Under the pieces are notes generated by a model, which had not been told where the DNA came from, ran no database searches, and saw only the letters and a list, made by a program, of their open reading frames with translations. Shown here piece after piece: positions 17,310 through 24,612 of a DNA stretch of 64,000 nt. Origin of the DNA: Streptomyces polyasparticus. GTDB lineage: Bacteria > Actinomycetota > Actinomycetes > Streptomycetales > Streptomycetaceae. Made by a program: the position numbers and the translations under genes. The stretch is taken from positions 248,001 to 312,000 of the forward strand of contig NZ_JACTVJ010000006.1 in assembly GCF_014493765.1 (NCBI RefSeq), given 5' to 3'. The stretch's first letter is position 1, and every line of letters begins with the position of its first letter.

Positions 17310-18388
17310 CGGTAGTTCCGCGCGTCCTCGCCCGCCGCGAGGACCATGTCCAGGTCGCCGCCGACGGACGCGGTCACGACGACGCCGACCGCGCCCTCGA
17401 CGAACGGGGCGTCCACGATGCGGGTGTCGGCCGGCATGGTGCGGTCGTCGGTGCCGGAGAGCAGGGCCTGGACGGTCAGGACGGCGCTGCCCATGTCGCA
17501 CAGGATCGCCACGCCCTTGCCCTCGTCCGCCTTGAGGGCGGCGGCGTGGATGCGCTCCGCGCTGGTGCCCACGCGGCCGTCGTCCGTGCCGCCCGCCGCG
17601 TACACCGGGGCGACATCGCCGGAGCCGACCATGGCCTTGGCCAACTCGACGGTGGACTCGGCCACTTCACGGCTGTGCGAGACGAGGACGACACCGACCC
17701 GGCCGACCTTGGGCGCGGCGGTCTCCGCGACGAAGGGCTCGGCGACGGCCACCGGCGCCGGCGTCCAGCCGGGATCGGCGGCGAGGACCAGCGCGTCGAA
17801 GAGCAGCACGACGGAGTGGGCACCGGCGTCCTGGTGGCCGATGCTGCGCTCGCCCAGGTAACTGGCCCGGCCCTTCTTGGCCTGCATGGGCCCGGTGGCC
17901 TCGGCGCCGGCCAGGGCCGCGTCGCGCGCGGCGACGAAGGTGCCGTCACCGTCGAAGGCGTCCAGGGCGGGGAGCAGCGCGTCGAGCAGCGTCGAGTCGC
18001 CGGGCACGGCGCCGCCCAGCTTGCCGACGGCCTCGGCGCCGGCGCGCAGCGCGGCGGCCAGCTCGTCCGGCGTGACCGGCTCGCCCGTCCCGAGCCGCTT
18101 TCCGGTGCGGCGCAGCGCCATGCCGAACAGCGGACCGGACGCCCCGCCCACGGAGTTGGTGAGCGTGGTGCCCGCCAGGGCGAACAACTCGCCGGGCGTG
18201 GCGGGCGCGTTCTGCTCGACGGCCTCGCATACGGCGTCGAAGCCGCGCACCATGTTGGCGCCGTGGTCACCGTCGCCGACCGCGGCGTCGAGTGCGGTCA
18301 GACGGGCTCCCTCGCGCCGGAAGAGCTCGGAGGAAGCGGACAGCCAGCGCAGGAAGTAGGCGGTGTCGAGGACGGGGACGGCAGTCAT
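17300..18388 (-). CDS. dhaLM: Dihydroxyacetone kinase DhaL-DhaM fusion
   Basis: Two subunits of PEP-dependent dihydroxyacetone kinase in one 362-residue chain. Residues 1-210 are DhaL, the ADP-binding subunit, with the Mg-ADP motif GDGDHG at 38-43 and NSVGGASGPLFG. Residues 229-362 are DhaM, a mannose-type EIIA domain with the phospho-accepting histidine predicted at His238 in VVLVSHSREVAEST. Phosphate would flow from PEP through EI/HPr to DhaM, then to ADP bound on DhaL, and finally to dihydroxyacetone on DhaK, which is encoded just upstream on the same strand. In many bacteria these subunits are separate proteins. Confidence 0.92.
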   Translation of the reverse strand: MTAVPVLDTAYFLRWLSASSELFRREGARLTALDAAVGDGDHGANMVRGFDAVCEAVEQNAPATPGELFALAGTTLTNSVGGASGPLFGMALRRTGKRLGTGEPVTPDELAAALRAGAEAVGKLGGAVPGDSTLLDALLPALDAFDGDGTFVAARDAALAGAEATGPMQAKKGRASYLGERSIGHQDAGAHSVVLLFDALVLAADPGWTPAPVAVAEPFVAETAAPKVGRVGVVLVSHSREVAESTVELAKAMVGSGDVAPVYAAGGTDDGRVGTSAERIHAAALKADEGKGVAILCDMGSAVLTVQALLSGTDDRTMPADTRIVDAPFVEGAVGVVVTASVGGDLDMVLAAGEDARNYRKG

Positions 18389-18455
18389 GAGGGGTTCTTC
18401 CTGGAAGTTGCGGACTTGCTGACGGGAAGTTGTGGCCGTTGGGCGACGGCGAGGC

Positions 18456-19451
18456 TCACGCGCCCCAGCGCAGCGACGGGGTGTGCACGGGTGCGTCCCA
18501 CAGGCGCAGCATCTGCTCGTCGGCGCGGCACACGGTGAGGGTGCAGCCGGCCATGTCGAGGCTGGTGACGTAGTTGCCGACCAGGGAGCGGGCCACCTGG
18601 ATGCCGCGGGCGGCGAGCACGCGCTCGACCTCGGCGCGGACGATGTACAGCTCGACGGGCGGGGTCGCGCCGAGGCCGTTGACCAGGAGGATCACCGGGT
18701 CGCCCGCTTCCTCCGGCAGATCCTCGAGGATCGCGTCCAGCATGATCCCGGTGGTCTCGGCGGCGGTGGTGAGCGGGCCGCGGCGGCGGCCGGGCTCGCC
18801 GTGGATGCCCACGCCGATCTCGATCTCGTTCTCGCCGAGTTCGAAGTTCGGGGCGCCGTTCGCGGGCGTCGTACAGGAGGAGAGGGCGACACCGAAGCTG
18901 CGGCTGCGCTCGTTGACCTTGCGGGCCAGCGCGGCCACTTCGGCGAGCGGCGCACCGGTCTCGGCGAGCGCGCCGGCGAGCTTCTCCACGAACAGGGTGG
19001 CGCCGGTGCCGCGGCGACCCGCGCCCTCGCCGCGTGCGACGGCGACATCGTCGTCGACCACCACGGTCTCGACCTTGATGCCGTCGTCGTCGGCGTCCTC
19101 GGCCGCCATCGCGAAGTTGAGGATGTCGCCGGTGTAGTTCTTGACGATGTGCAGGACGCCCGCGCCCGCGTCGACCGCGGCGGTGGCCTGGCCGATGCGG
19201 TCCGGGACGGGCGAGGTGAAGACCGGTCCCGCGACGGCCGCGTCCAGCATGCCGTGGCCGACGAAGCCCGCGTGCAGGGGCTCATGACCGCTGCCGCCGC
19301 CGGACAGGATGCCGACCTTGCCGGGCACCTTCCCGCCGGAGCGCAGCACGACGCCCGCCTCGGCGTCCACGGACAGCTCGGGATGGGTGGCCGCCATCCC
19401 GCGCAGGGCGTCCGCGACCACGGTCTCCGGGGCGTTGATCAGCTTCTTCAC
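18456..19451 (-). CDS. dhaK: Dihydroxyacetone kinase, substrate-binding subunit DhaK
   Basis: DhaK of 331 residues. The GTG at 19451 (reading KKLINAPETVV) matches the usual DhaK start and has AAAGGAG upstream; the frame runs 30 bases further without support. Family motifs are ILSGGGSGHEPLH (residues 48-60), HIVKNYTGD and IGVGIHGEPG, where His217 should bind dihydroxyacetone covalently (His218 in E. coli). It forms the kinase with DhaL and DhaM encoded by the next gene. It is divergent from glycerol dehydrogenase, so the locus oxidises glycerol to dihydroxyacetone and then phosphorylates it. Confidence 0.94.
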   Translation of the reverse strand: MKKLINAPETVVADALRGMAATHPELSVDAEAGVVLRSGGKVPGKVGILSGGGSGHEPLHAGFVGHGMLDAAVAGPVFTSPVPDRIGQATAAVDAGAGVLHIVKNYTGDILNFAMAAEDADDDGIKVETVVVDDDVAVARGEGAGRRGTGATLFVEKLAGALAETGAPLAEVAALARKVNERSRSFGVALSSCTTPANGAPNFELGENEIEIGVGIHGEPGRRRGPLTTAAETTGIMLDAILEDLPEEAGDPVILLVNGLGATPPVELYIVRAEVERVLAARGIQVARSLVGNYVTSLDMAGCTLTVCRADEQMLRLWDAPVHTPSLRWGA

Positions 19452-19792
19452 GACGGAGGTCTCCTTTGATTTCCGTACCACTGCATTTTCGGAAAGAACA
19501 CGTTCATGAATTCCAGAATTCGCTGTTTCTCCGCGTGCAGTTTTACGTGAAGATTATGCTCGGCTGCGGGGTGCGCCATGGGTCTTTGGTCCCGGCTCGG
19601 GGGAGAGAAGGACCCCTTCTTGGCCTGGTGTTCTGCAGAATCTGCAGGGTTTGGCGGTGGTGTTTTCGTGTGGCACACTCCGGTCACCGGCAGCGCCGCA
19701 ATTGCCGCCAATTTGCCGGTCGGCTCCTTTTATTTCTTCGATGGTGCAGGAATGGACCGTCGTCTGTACGGCCCGTCACAGGAGGTTTCATC
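19452..19792. promoter_or_regulatory. Divergent dhaK/gldA control region
   Basis: A 341-bp gene-free region, visibly richer in A+T than its surroundings, between divergent dhaK and gldA. It holds a perfect palindrome TTCTGCAGAA at 19631-19640 followed by a second CTGCAG, two GAATTC copies eight bases apart near 19508-19522, and the repeat GAACACGTTC near 19496. These are candidate regulator sites; no -35/-10 pair stood out. AGGAGG at 19780-19785 is the gldA ribosome site. Confidence 0.5.
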
Positions 19793-20914
19793 ATGAATTC
19801 GGTCGCCACTCGGATGCTGATCAGCCCGCCGAAGTACGTGCAGGGCGCGGGCGCCATGCAGTCGCTCGGCGAGCACGTCGCGCGGCTCGGCGAGAACGCG
19901 GTGGTGCTCGCGGACGCCGGGGTGTGGGCGCTGGTGGACGAGGCGGTCACGCAGTCGCTGTCGGCGGCCGGGGTGAAGCTGACCAAGGAGACCTTCGGCG
20001 GTCTGTGCACCCAGGCGGAGATCGACCGGATCACCGCGGTGGCCAAGGACGCGGGCGCGGATGTGGTGGTCGGGATCGGCGGCGGCACCGCCATCGACAC
20101 CGCCAAGGCAGTCGGTCACGCCCGCGGCGACATCGCCGTCGTCTCCGCGCCGACGGTGGCCTCCACCGACGCGCCGACCAGCGCGCTGGCCGTCATTTAC
20201 ACGGAGGAAGGCGCCTTCGAGCGCTACTCCTTCTTCACCCGCAACCCCAACCTGGTCCTGGTGGACACCCGGTTGGTGGCCGGCGCCCCGGCCCGGTTCA
20301 TCGTCTCCGGCATGGGCGACGCCCTGGCCACCTGGTACGAGGCCCGCGTCTGCGTGGCCGCCGAGCGCACCGCGATGGCGGGCGGTCTGGCCACCGGCGC
20401 CTCCCTCGCGCTGGCGAAGCTGTGCTGGGAGACGCTCATGGAGTACGGACCGCAAGCGCGTCTGGCGGCCGAACAGCACGTGGTCACCCCGGCGTTGGAG
20501 AAGATCACCGAGGCGAACACGCTGCTGTCCGGACTCGGATTCGAGAGCTGTGGTCTGGCCGCCGCGCACGGCATCCACAACGGACTGACCGTGTCGCACA
20601 AGGTGCACGGCATGATGCACGGCGAGAAGGTCAACATCGGCACCCTCGCCCAGCTCGTCCTCGAAGGCGCGCCGACCGAGGAGCTGGACACCTACCTCGA
20701 GTTCAGCCGTGCGGTCGGGCTGCCCACCACCCTCGCCGAGGTCGGACTCGGCGACGCGGGCCGCGAGGAGCTCCTGGCCATCGGGCGGGCCTCCACCGCG
20801 GAGGGCGAGACCACGCACAACATGCCGTTCACGGTCACCCCCGCCATGGTCGCCGACGCCCTCGTCGGCGGCGACGCCTACGCCCGCGCGTACGCGAAGA
20901 AGCACGCGGCCTGA
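19793..20914 (+). CDS. gldA: Glycerol dehydrogenase
   Basis: Iron-containing-alcohol-dehydrogenase-fold glycerol dehydrogenase, 373 residues. It oxidises glycerol to dihydroxyacetone with NAD. The cofactor motif GIGGGTAIDTAKAV lies near residues 94-107. The metal ligands are predicted as Asp176 (MGDALATW), His259 (AAHGIHNG) and His276 (GMMHGEK). The ATG has AGGAGG seven bases upstream; the open frame upstream crosses the regulatory region and is not coding. It is divergent from dhaK-dhaLM, whose kinase would consume its product. Confidence 0.94.
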   Translation: MNSVATRMLISPPKYVQGAGAMQSLGEHVARLGENAVVLADAGVWALVDEAVTQSLSAAGVKLTKETFGGLCTQAEIDRITAVAKDAGADVVVGIGGGTAIDTAKAVGHARGDIAVVSAPTVASTDAPTSALAVIYTEEGAFERYSFFTRNPNLVLVDTRLVAGAPARFIVSGMGDALATWYEARVCVAAERTAMAGGLATGASLALAKLCWETLMEYGPQARLAAEQHVVTPALEKITEANTLLSGLGFESCGLAAAHGIHNGLTVSHKVHGMMHGEKVNIGTLAQLVLEGAPTEELDTYLEFSRAVGLPTTLAEVGLGDAGREELLAIGRASTAEGETTHNMPFTVTPAMVADALVGGDAYARAYAKKHAA

Positions 20915-20939
20915 CCTCGGTCGACCGGCAGGCAGACGT

Positions 20940-20967
20940 GGCCGAGCACCCGTTGGGGTGCTCGGCC
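20940..20967. terminator. Bidirectional terminator hairpin
   Basis: GGCCGAGCACCC pairs with GGGTGCTCGGCC, a 12-bp perfect stem with loop GTTG, between the convergent gldA (plus) and tetR (minus) genes. Confidence 0.8.
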
Positions 20968-21013
20968 AAGTCGTGTTCGGAGGGCCGGAGTCCAGTCTCT
21001 CCGTCCGTGCCGG

Positions 21014-21625
21014 CTACTCCTCCAGCCGCCAGCCGAGTTCGACCGAGCGACGGCAGCCGGCCGGGCTGTCCCCGGCGCTGACGAACAGTGCAGTGAGCAG
21101 TGGCACGGCATGCGCGAGGGCGGGGCGGGGGAGGGGGCCCGTCGCCACCAACGACGCCAGGCCGTGGCCGATGGCCCAGCTCTGGGTGGCCAGTTCCAGC
21201 GGGTCGACATCTTCGCGGAAGCGCCCCGCTGCCTTCGCCCGTTCACCGGTGCGCACCAGGCAGTGCAGGGTCTCGTCCGCGGCCGCAGCGTCCTCGAGCG
21301 CGAACTCGGCGTCGAACATGATCCGGTAGAGATCGGGACTGTGCAGGGCGTTGTCCACATAGGCGGCACCGAGCGCGGCCAAGTCCCGTACCGGATCGGG
21401 GGACATGGGGACCTCGGCGAGCCGTGCCGCGAGGCGCTGGAAGCCCTCCTGGCGCATGGCCCGCCACAGGCCCTCCATGCCGTCGAAGTACGTATAGACG
21501 GCCATCGTCGAGACGCCGGTGCCCGCCACGAGGGCGCGCAGGGTGACCGGCTCGCGGGTGCGCAGCATCTGGGCGGCCCGCTCGATCAGCAGGGCGCGGA
21601 CGGCGGGGTCCTTCGTTCGTGCCAT
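21014..21625 (-). CDS. TetR-family regulator
   Basis: Repressor of 203 residues. The N-terminal helix-turn-helix is LRALVAGTGVSTMAVYTYF (about 28-46), followed by a C-terminal domain resembling the WHG-type ligand domain (LYRIMFDAEFAL). The ATG at 21625 was chosen (MARTKDPAVRALLIERAAQML); an in-frame extension upstream is not conserved in style. It is divergent from a RidA-family gene 72 bases away, which it probably controls. The gap contains ACATA and TATG elements around 21637-21652 that may form an imperfect operator. Confidence 0.88.
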   Translation of the reverse strand: MARTKDPAVRALLIERAAQMLRTREPVTLRALVAGTGVSTMAVYTYFDGMEGLWRAMRQEGFQRLAARLAEVPMSPDPVRDLAALGAAYVDNALHSPDLYRIMFDAEFALEDAAAADETLHCLVRTGERAKAAGRFREDVDPLELATQSWAIGHGLASLVATGPLPRPALAHAVPLLTALFVSAGDSPAGCRRSVELGWRLEE

Positions 21626-21697
21626 GGCAGCACAATACATAGCAGCGTTATGGTTTAGTGGGTGCCCGACCGCAGGCCTCGAGCACAGGGAGCAGTC

Positions 21698-22105
21698 GTG
21701 ACCGTGAAACTGATCAATCCCGAGGGGCTGCCGCAGCCCGAGGTGTACCGGCAGCTGTCCGTTGCCTCCGGATCGCGCCTGGTGTTCCTCGCGGGGCAGG
21801 TCGCGCGCGACGCCGGCGGGAACCGGGTCGGCGAAGGCGATCTCGCCGCCCAGGTCGAACAGTGCTACCTCAACATCGCCACCGCCCTCGCGGCGGTCGG
21901 CGGATCCTTCGACGACGTGGCGAAGTTGACGGTCTACGTCGTCGACTGGACCGCCGACAAGATGCCGCTCCTGGGGGAGGGCGTGGCGCGGGCGGCGGCG
22001 AAGCTCGGCGTGGACCCGGTCAAGCCGATCACGCTCCTCGGGGTCGCGGCGCTGGGGGAGCCCGACCTCCTGGTGGAGGTCGAGGCGACGGCGGTGCTCG
22101 ACTGA
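21698..22105 (+). CDS. RidA superfamily protein
   Basis: Small trimeric-type Rid protein of 135 residues (family PF01042). Canonical RidA hydrolyses reactive enamine/imine intermediates through an arginine in a P-A-R-S motif near the C-terminus. Here the matching stretch reads VKPITLLGVAAL, without that arginine, so it probably belongs to a Rid subgroup without classical deaminase activity. GTG 21698 was chosen for AGGGAG upstream. It is divergent from a TetR gene, its likely regulator. Confidence 0.85.
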   Translation: MTVKLINPEGLPQPEVYRQLSVASGSRLVFLAGQVARDAGGNRVGEGDLAAQVEQCYLNIATALAAVGGSFDDVAKLTVYVVDWTADKMPLLGEGVARAAAKLGVDPVKPITLLGVAALGEPDLLVEVEATAVLD

Positions 22106-22142
22106 GGCGACAGGGATCCTGGCGCGGCGCATCCGTCTCGAC

Positions 22143-22161
22143 GTGCAACCGATGGTTGCGC
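22143..22161. promoter_or_regulatory. Operator copy 1 for the ArsR regulator
   Basis: GTGCAACCGATGGTTGCGC contains the inverted repeat GCAACC-N3-GGTTGC. A second copy of the same 19-bp site starts exactly 45 bp downstream. The arrangement suggests autoregulation by the ArsR protein encoded at 22669. Confidence 0.65.
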
Positions 22162-22187
22162 ATCGGGGTGGAGTGCTCTAGCGTTAT

Positions 22188-22206
22188 GTGCAACGAAAGG
22201 TTGCGC
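22188..22206. promoter_or_regulatory. Operator copy 2 for the ArsR regulator
   Basis: GTGCAACGAAAGGTTGCGC is the second 19-bp copy, with GCAAC and GTTGC arms, ending 16 bases before the SRPBCC start codon. It matches the first copy at 15 of 19 positions or more by eye; the differences lie in the centre. Confidence 0.65.
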
Positions 22207-22222
22207 GACGATGGAGGACATC

Positions 22223-22672
22223 ATGAAGCACGCGAGCATCGAGCGGGAGATCCGTATCGAAGCCGCACCCGACGTGGTCTACAAGGTCGTCAGTGCGCCC
22301 GAGCATGTTCGGGAGTGGTGGCCGGACGAGGCCGCGTACACGCCGGCTCCCGGTGGCACCGGTGTCATCGCGTTCGGCGAGGAGAAGTGCGTACCGCTCA
22401 CGGTCCTGGAGGCCGACCCGCCCAAGTTGTTCCGCTTCCGCTGGGCCTACGGCGAGGGTGAGGTCGCCACGCCGGAGAACTCCTTCCTGGTGACCTTCGA
22501 GCTGATCCCGGACGGTGCGGGCACGCTGCTGCGCTTCAGCGAGACCGGATTCACGGAGAAGTACGCCGAGGACGCGGAGCGCGCCCAGGAGTACGACGAC
22601 CACGTCAACGGCTGGAACCACTTCCTGCCCCGCCTGGTCGCCTACGCCGGCCGGCTGGTGTCCTCGGCGTGA
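22223..22672 (+). CDS. SRPBCC (AHSA1-like) protein
   Basis: A 149-residue START/Bet v1-fold protein of the AHSA1-like group, with the N-terminal strand IEREIRIEAAPDVVYKVVSAPEHVREWW and the C-terminal helix DHVNGWNHFLPRLVAYAG. Such proteins have a hydrophobic ligand pocket; the ligand here is unknown. ATG 22223 is preferred because GGAGG lies six bases upstream; an ATG at 22211 in the same frame lacks an RBS. It overlaps the ArsR start by four bases (GTGA), an arrangement common for SRPBCC-ArsR pairs. Confidence 0.87.
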   Translation: MKHASIEREIRIEAAPDVVYKVVSAPEHVREWWPDEAAYTPAPGGTGVIAFGEEKCVPLTVLEADPPKLFRFRWAYGEGEVATPENSFLVTFELIPDGAGTLLRFSETGFTEKYAEDAERAQEYDDHVNGWNHFLPRLVAYAGRLVSSA

Positions 22673-23016
22673 GCGACACCATCGACGACGAGCTCTGGTC
22701 GGCGGTGGGCGACCCCACCCGGCGCCGGATGCTCGACTTGATGCTCGCCGAAGGGGGCGGGACGGCGACCACGCTGAGCGACCGGTTGCCAGTGACCCGC
22801 CAGGCCATCGCCAAACACCTCCACCTGCTCGAACGGGTCGGTCTGGTGCACTCCGCGGCCGCGGGGCGCGAGCGCCGCTACCGCGTGGACGAAGGGCAAC
22901 TGGCGCGCGCCGTCGCGCAGTTGTCGACGGTGACCGCCGCCTGGGACGCCCGACTGCAGCGCATCAAGCGCATCGCCGAGGCGATCCAGCGAGAACAGGA
23001 CAGGCAGGACGGCTGA
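22669..23016 (+). CDS. ArsR-family regulator
   Basis: Winged-helix repressor of 115 residues starting at GTG that overlaps the preceding stop. The helix-turn-helix is LSDRLPVTRQAIAKHLHLLE (about 36-55), followed by the wing RERRYRVDEG. It has no metal-binding cysteine cluster, so it belongs to the non-metal ArsR group that accompanies AHSA1-like SRPBCC genes. It likely represses its own operon through the two GTGCAAC-N5-GTTGCGC-type sites at 22143 and 22188. Confidence 0.9.
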   Translation: MSDTIDDELWSAVGDPTRRRMLDLMLAEGGGTATTLSDRLPVTRQAIAKHLHLLERVGLVHSAAAGRERRYRVDEGQLARAVAQLSTVTAAWDARLQRIKRIAEAIQREQDRQDG

Positions 23017-23067
23017 TCCTCCGGCGAGAACAGCACACGCACGACAGACAGGACCGCTGATCCTCCG
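22989..23067. repeat. Imperfect tandem duplication of the arsR 3' end
   Basis: Two imperfect copies, 22989-23023 and 23024-23067, both begin GCGAGAACAG and end GCTGATCCTCCG; the second carries extra bases. The first contains the arsR stop codon. It looks like a local duplication of the gene's tail. Confidence 0.7.
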
Positions 23068-23105
23068 CGCCCGCACGCGGGCGCCCACACGAGAAGAGGC
23101 ACGCA

Positions 23106-23558
23106 ATGGTCGACATTCTGCACAGGATCGGAACGACCACCTCGCGCGAGGAGGTCTACGACGCACTCACCACGGTCGAAGGCCTTTCGGGCTGGTGGAC
23201 ACGGGAGACGTCCGGCGAGAGCGAGGTGGGCGGAATCCTGCGGTTCCGCTTCCACGGAGTGCCGATGCCGGACGGCTTCGACATGAAGGTGCTGGAGAAC
23301 GAGCCCGCCGAGCGGGTGCGCTGGGAGGTCGTCGACGGCCCGAAGGAGTGGATCGGCACCCGGATCGTCTTCGAGCTGAAGCAGGAGGACGCCTACACGA
23401 TCGTCCTGTTCCGGCACGAAGGGTGGAAGGAGCCGGGCGAGTTCATGCACCACTGCAGCACCAAGTGGGCCACCTTTCTGATGAGCCTCAAGAAGCTGCT
23501 CGAGACCGGCAAGGGGGAGCCCGCGCCGGACGACGTCAGGATCAGCAACTGGCACTAG
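23106..23558 (+). CDS. SRPBCC (AHSA1-like) protein
   Basis: A second Bet v1-fold protein, 150 residues, 89 bases after the ArsR gene. It starts MVDILHRIGTTTSREEVYDAL, has the GWWT segment expected after the first helix, and ends with the helix STKWATFLMSLKKLLETGKG. It resembles the first SRPBCC only in fold. AGAAGAGG precedes the ATG. Together the three genes form an SRPBCC-ArsR-SRPBCC unit of unknown role; ligand sensing or lipid/polyketide-like binding are possibilities. Confidence 0.85.
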   Translation: MVDILHRIGTTTSREEVYDALTTVEGLSGWWTRETSGESEVGGILRFRFHGVPMPDGFDMKVLENEPAERVRWEVVDGPKEWIGTRIVFELKQEDAYTIVLFRHEGWKEPGEFMHHCSTKWATFLMSLKKLLETGKGEPAPDDVRISNWH

Positions 23559-23583
23559 GAGCGGTACGGGGGCGCTGCGGAGT

Positions 23584-24533
23584 TCACGTACACCGTGGAT
23601 GCAGCCGAGCGGCCAGGACGGCGACGTCGTCCTCGGAGGCATGCGTGGACAGCTGCGTGAGCACGCTCCGGATCACCCCGGGGAGCGGCAGATCGGGCCG
23701 CAGCCGCAGATGCTCCAGGCGCTGTACGCACTGCTCGATGTCCTGGCCGCGGCGCTCGACGAGTCCGTCGGTGTAGAGGAGCACCACCGCACCGGGGTGC
23801 ACGGGACAGCGGAAGGTCGCGTAACCGCCGAGGCCGGTGCCCAGGGGCGGACCCGGAGCCAGCGGCAGGACCTCGATCGTCCGGTCCGGATACAGGACGG
23901 CGGGCGGCAGATGCCCGGCGCTGGCGTACGAGCGCACCCCGCGGACCGGGTCGAACTCGACAAGCAGGCAGGTCGCGGCGCGGTCGATGTGCGCCGCGAC
24001 GCTGTCGGCGTCGACCCGTTCGATGAGCTGGTGCACTGTGAGTTGGTCGTCCGCCGCGGCGGCGAGCGCGGACCGCCGCAGCCGCACCACCCCGGGCTGC
24101 GGGGTCGCGCATGGTGGGCGATCTCGGGATCGAGGACCTCCGCACCGGCGACGTCGGCCAGGGCCGGCACGATCCCCTCGTCGTCCTCCAGCCGGTGGTA
24201 GACGCCGTGCCGGCAGCGCCGTTGTGGATCCTGCGGTCCGTCCACCGTCCCGTACGAGGTCGGTTCGCGGGTCTCGCCGTCCTCGAGGAGCTGCCGGAGC
24301 TCCTCTTCCCCGGTCTCCAGACCCGGCAGCACCTCCTCGAGGGAGCGGTCGCGGCAGCCCGCCGACGGGATGCCGGGCATCCGGGCCGGCGCTTCGTTGG
24401 CGTACAGGAGGCGCAGGTCGGTGTCCACGATGCCCACGCCGGCACACGTGCCCTCGAGGAACGGCCAAGTGGGCAGCGCTGCGCGGGATTTCGGACGCTG
24501 ACCGTGATATCGGTCGACCGGCGCCGGGCCCAT
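23584..24533 (-). pseudogene. Decayed PAS-SpoIIE (PP2C) phosphatase
   Basis: Remains of a PAS-plus-SpoIIE-type serine phosphatase, a common anti-anti-sigma control protein in Streptomyces. One minus-strand frame encodes a PAS-like start (CAGVGIVDTDLRLLYANEAP). The C-terminal half of the PP2C domain (ATCLLVEFDPV, SAGHLPPAVLYPD, GAVVLLYTDGLVERR, ASEDDVAVLAARL) is in another frame ending at 23584. The region between them, which should hold the first metal-binding Asp motif, is shortened and degenerate. A deletion plus frameshift is inferred, so no functional phosphatase is expected. Confidence 0.75.
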
Positions 24534-24561
24534 TGACTCGAAAGCGCTTGCAATCTACGGT
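24533..24561 (+). promoter_or_regulatory. Promoter with embedded LacI-type operator
   Basis: TTGACT at 24533-24538 and TACGGT at 24556-24561, spaced by 17 bases, form a good primary-sigma promoter for the arabinan importer. The spacer contains TCGAAAGCGCTTGCAA (24538-24553), with the palindromic core AAGCGCTT at 24542-24549, so repressor binding would block RNA polymerase. Confidence 0.65.
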
Positions 24562-24563
24562 CC

Positions 24564-24599
24564 CGTTCGAAGTTGCGATCGCCATTCGATATCTCGAAC
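24564..24599 (+). promoter_or_regulatory. 36-bp shared element, copy 1
   Basis: Begins CGTTCGAA and ends with TTCGATATCTCGAA, an imperfect inverted repeat of TTCGA arms. It lies just downstream of the promoter and 13 bases before the binding-protein start. Twenty-six of 36 positions match the element at 60673-60708 in front of a distant arabinofuranosidase gene. Confidence 0.6.
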
Positions 24600-24612
24600 A
24601 GTAAGGCAGGGC

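Noticed and set aside
19700-19735. gldA promoter from TTGCCG and TTTTAT
   Set aside because: Spacings of 9 or 20 do not fit a -35/-10 pair.
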